From Prillingera fragicola (Eukaryota > Basidiomycota > Tremellomycetes > Trichosporonales > Trichosporonaceae), in the NCBI GenBank assembly GCA_002335605.1, contig BEDY01000002.1, positions 2,108,001 to 2,172,000 of the forward strand: a stretch of DNA of 64,000 nucleotides. Direction: 5' to 3'. Positions 60,701 through 64,000 of the stretch are shown in pieces. The notes beneath the pieces were generated by a model, which saw only the letters and a list, made by a program, of their open reading frames with translations, was not told the DNA's origin and searched no databases. Every line of letters starts with the position of its first letter. Position 1 is the stretch's first letter. The position numbers and the translations under genes are program-made.

Positions 60701-62127
60701 CACCCATGTGCTATTCTCTTTAGTCCCGCCGCCGCCATCTTCACCACCATCTCGAGAGCATCAGCAGAGTCCTACCGACTCCTTTACCACTCTACATCAA
60801 ACACATATTGCTCCACATCCAGCACCGAGGTCGACCTATCGAAGCGACCCGTTCTTACGGACCTCTGCGCAGGCCACGCCTCTATTGCCGCCGACGAGGT
60901 GCCACCACCTGGCCACTCCAAACCGCCCATATCCTTGCCCCTAATTGAATTCTGCCGCCGCCTTGGCTTGCTTGTTCTGCCATACCAGTTGCTACTCGCT
61001 CTGCACCAGCGTCGAGCACACCACTTTGTGCACACACCGCCGCACCTAGGCATCGTTCACTACCCACCGATACACTCTCTACTTTCATTCACCTCACCAC
61101 CGACACCTACGTCCGCTTTATCAACTTTCATCTCATCTTTTGAAAAGACTCAAAACGCCGAAATCACGGTCAAACCCATCCCGTTATCCTAGTCACCTCG
61201 ACTTCTTCCTTCCATCGGTCAACAACCACACCTCCACTCGTGTGATCATCTGCGGCCCCTTGCAAGAGGACCAAAGCGCGCTCTCAGCAGTACTTCAAGT
61301 GCTGTAGATAGTGCATCTCTGTCCGACACAGGGTTTCTTGCCGTTTGCCTGAAGCCGGGTCCCGAGATCCCAAAGCTCAAGCCCCACGCTCCCGCAGAGC
61401 ATCCCCCTCGCTATCTCCTCGTTCGCCGCTGTCTCCTCACGTCTCGACGTGTTCCAAGGATCGCGTGTGGGACGTTTTGAGATCTGCAAGAACGGTCTCT
61501 ATTTCGATCCGCGTCCCATTGACACGACGCTATTCGACGTGCCTCGATCGCGACCTTTTGCAGCACATCCGCACCTTGCCGGCACGCTCATCTACAATCT
61601 CCCCAAAAGCGCAACCAACAGCTGCTGGACACGTACTCTACGAGCACGAGTAGCCAGCTGTCGAAGCGTAACCCACACACCCTCCAACTATCGTCTGTCC
61701 TTAGTCCATCCCAGGGTTCAACCGAGACAGTCGGGCCAAGGTGAGTAGACTGATCAGATTCTTTGCCCCTTCACCCCCTCCCCTGGCTCCTGTGTCCTGT
61801 TCGGAGCCGCTGCAAGGACCTCTGAGCACTGCAGCGGATGAACGCACGGTGAACAACTGGCGCCTTGCTCCTCTCTCGTTCTCTCGTCAGACTCGCACCC
61901 TGTGCCCACGCGCAGTTCGTGCACGCACCTTGCAGAGGGTCATCGGCATTCCTGTGTGTGGTTGGTGCCCGGGTACGCACACACCCAACTGTGCCACACC
62001 GCCCGAATGAACCGAGGTCTGTTCGGGTGAACGAGGAGTACACACTGCACACTGCAGGGAGGACAGTGAGAATCAACGTTGCGTGACAGCGTGTCCTGTG
62101 TGTAAAAGTGTGCTCTATCATGGCCCG
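57777..62127. promoter_or_regulatory. 4.35-kb divergent gap with long probable 5' leader
   Basis: This is the largest gap in the window. On the minus-strand side the first ~350 bases are the kinase's leader, Pu-rich on plus, with a (GGCTG)n-like patch at about 58047-58086. From about 60690 to 61740 the plus strand is C/T-rich like other leaders. A strong donor AAG/GTGAGTAG at 61741 is followed by a possible acceptor ACTGCAG ending at 62056, suggesting an intron in the 5' leader of the gene at 62128. Between 58200 and 60600 open frames lack domains and splice logic. No transposon, rRNA or second tRNA was recognised. Confidence 0.45.
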
Positions 62128-64000
62128 ATGAGCCAGCATCCCCCTCTGGCTACACTTTTTTCACTCTCCCACTCTATGAGTTCTCCATCATCCCAGCCCT
62201 TGCGTCCTCGCGTAAAACGACGTCTATCGCGAGCGCAGCCAGCTCACCAGCCCAGCCTCGACTCGATTGTTGCCATCGTGTCGTCCACACCGCCGGTTCC
62301 GTCTTTTTCTTTTTCGAACGGCACCTATCCTTCGCTAGGAGCCTTTGGGGAATCACAGCCTCACGAGTCTTCAGCAGACGACGCATACTACGGCTTATCT
62401 CTGTCTGATCAACCTCCGGGGGCGTGCGGCGTGAAAGCCGACGTTTGGATCGGTGCACAGCAGCTCAGTTCACCACCTTCCCCCGCCACGTGAGTCTTGG
62501 CGGCGCAAAATAAAGTGGTCATGCTGACTCGTGTCTGCAGAATAGACTCGCAATCTGATTCTCAGGCCGGGGGGGATTACTTTCCCCCCTCGTCCGAGAG
62601 CACTGGCGGTGACTCGCCTTCGGCGCCCCAGTCGCGTCGAGCAAATCTGAGTCTCAACATATCAACACTACCTACCTTTGGCTTGGGCGCAGGCATCTCG
62701 CCCGCGTCTCTTGTCAGCTCGAGTGCTCCATTCACGGACAACGTGCCTCTCAGCTTGGACCCTTCCGACGACTATTTCCACTTCAATGAGGCTTCCATGG
62801 CATCAGCCGCCAACATGGAGGCTTCCATGGGCCTCTCAGCTCAGCCAAATTCCGCGACGCCCATGACCGCTCCCTCCACAACAGGGCAGTTTGGCTACAG
62901 GCTACCTGCTTCTCAGCCATCAAGTCCTGTCCGTGGTGTCTTTATGGGAAGCCAGCAGCCTCTTTCGTTGGGCAATGTTGGTCGTCAGAGGAGTACCACG
63001 ATAAGTGGCATGTCACCGTTCGAGCACTCGTTCTCGCCAAATGGACTGGGCCAGCCAAATGGCATGTCCAGTGTCATGGCGGCATCGGCTGTTCCATCCC
63101 ACCTTTCCTTCACCACGATGCAGCCGACACCCGCCGGATCACCACTCGTTCAGTCGCCTGTCACTGCCGCGCCTGTCCACGAGCGTCCTTCCAACCCGGC
63201 CGCATTCGCGGCAGCGCAGGCGATGAATATGGGAATGGGTGACGTGACCATGGAGGATGCAACACATCCTGTATCGCTCAGTCGCCGATCATCGACAAGT
63301 CAACAAAATGCTTCCGCAACTGGTGCCCAAGCGGTGGCGGGTGTTGGTGGCGTGACCCAATCCCAGCACAATGGCACTTCTTTGTCTTCAAATGACATTG
63401 CCGAACGTCTTACCATGGAACGTCTGACTATGTTGGATACGTGAGTTTTACCATCTCAAACTGTGTGCTGACAATACAGAATCGTGAGTCAGGCGCAGAG
63501 TGCCAAGGAGGCATTGTTGCGAGGACAAGAGGATCGACTCCCGGAGGCATTGGGACAGATCAGCAACCAGCTTGATATCGCCACCGACCTGGGCGTTGGT
63601 CCAGCGCAGACTCCTCGTGATACACCTCCTGGTAGTACATCGCAAGTCGTGTCGCCAGTCAACTTTTCGCCCACAGCGCAAACCAGCATAACAGTCAACG
63701 GGATTCCCAGTCAGCAGCAGCAGCAGCAGCAGCAACAGATGACACTTGCACCCGCTGTGCCATCACTACCTGCTCTCCTTCCTTCTCTTCCAGTCGGTGG
63801 CCAACCTGGCATGTCAGCGACTGTGCCCAACTCTGGCATGAACTCGCCCGTCGCCATGACTGGTCCCAGTATCATGCGTCCAGCAACTTCGGTCGACTTT
63901 ATGCAGATGGCGACATCTCAACCTATGGCTCATGGCTACTCCAATGGTCACCAGCTTTCGAACCAGGGCCAGCAACAGGGGCAGAACTCGGTACCCATGC
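62128..64000 (+). CDS. Serine/glutamine-rich, probably regulatory protein (5' part, cut by window end)
   Basis: Exons 62128-62489, 62541-63440 and 63480 to the window edge give the first ~594 residues, with no stop before 64000. The sequence is almost wholly disordered: Ser, Pro, Gln, Met and Asn dominate, with a nine-residue Gln run and motifs such as SRRSSTSQQN and QSRRANLSLN that look like phosphorylation sites. A short helical stretch, DIAERLTMERLTMLDTIVSQAQSAKEALL, is split by a 39-nt intron. The composition fits a transcriptional regulator or RNA-binding protein whose folded domain lies downstream, outside the window. I cannot name a family. The ATG at 62128 is the first in frame; the ATG at 62120 leads to an immediate stop. 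Confidence 0.7.

Noticed and set aside
60689..61192. A 167-residue open frame in the large gap
   Set aside because: It begins without an ATG, has no domain and shows the C/T-rich bias of leader sequence, so it is read as untranslated.

Overview
The window looks like nuclear DNA of a basidiomycete yeast, most likely a Tremellomycete of the Trichosporonales type. The signs are GC-rich coding sequence with C/G-ending codons, many tiny GT-AG introns (I place 69 in 25 genes, most 33-57 nt), pyrimidine-rich leaders and short intergenic gaps. The assignment rests on gene architecture and remembered protein families, not on a database search. All exon joins given were checked to keep frame.

Left part (1-14.2 kb): a Dal5-type MFS transporter, RACK1 with a U24 box C/D snoRNA in its third intron, PDCD5, a caprin-like RNA-binding protein, a probable securin, the beta subunit of the nascent polypeptide-associated complex, a lysine-rich nucleolar-type protein, and the protein-histidine methyltransferase Hpm1/METTL18. 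A gene-poor stretch (14.2-17.7 kb) holds one intron-containing serine-type tRNA gene or pseudogene.

Middle part (17.7-40.5 kb): a PH-domain protein, a LacZ-type beta-galactosidase divergent from a second Dal5-type transporter, a 14-helix drug-type MFS transporter, a two-HKD phospholipase D-like protein, a very long disordered protein with a Byr4/Bfa1-like N-terminus, and a flavin amine oxidase.

Right part (40.8-64 kb): Trm112, Pfs2 (cleavage/polyadenylation), Abd1 (cap methyltransferase), Sad1/USP39 (spliceosome), Hat1 (histone acetyltransferase), a BTB protein, a Tim17-like membrane protein, a short-chain dehydrogenase, casein kinase I, a 4.35-kb leader/intergenic region, and the 5' part of a long serine/glutamine-rich protein that runs off the window.

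Most genes are housekeeping. The stretch is notable for mRNA maturation (cap, splicing, 3'-end formation in three adjacent genes) and for ribosome-related functions (RACK1, U24, Hpm1, NAC, Trm112). Adjacent genes alternate strand in 20 of 24 pairs, giving ten convergent and ten divergent pairs. I see no CRISPR array, virus, toxin gene or intact transposon, and no clear new multi-gene system. The strongest non-protein finding is the intronic U24 snoRNA.
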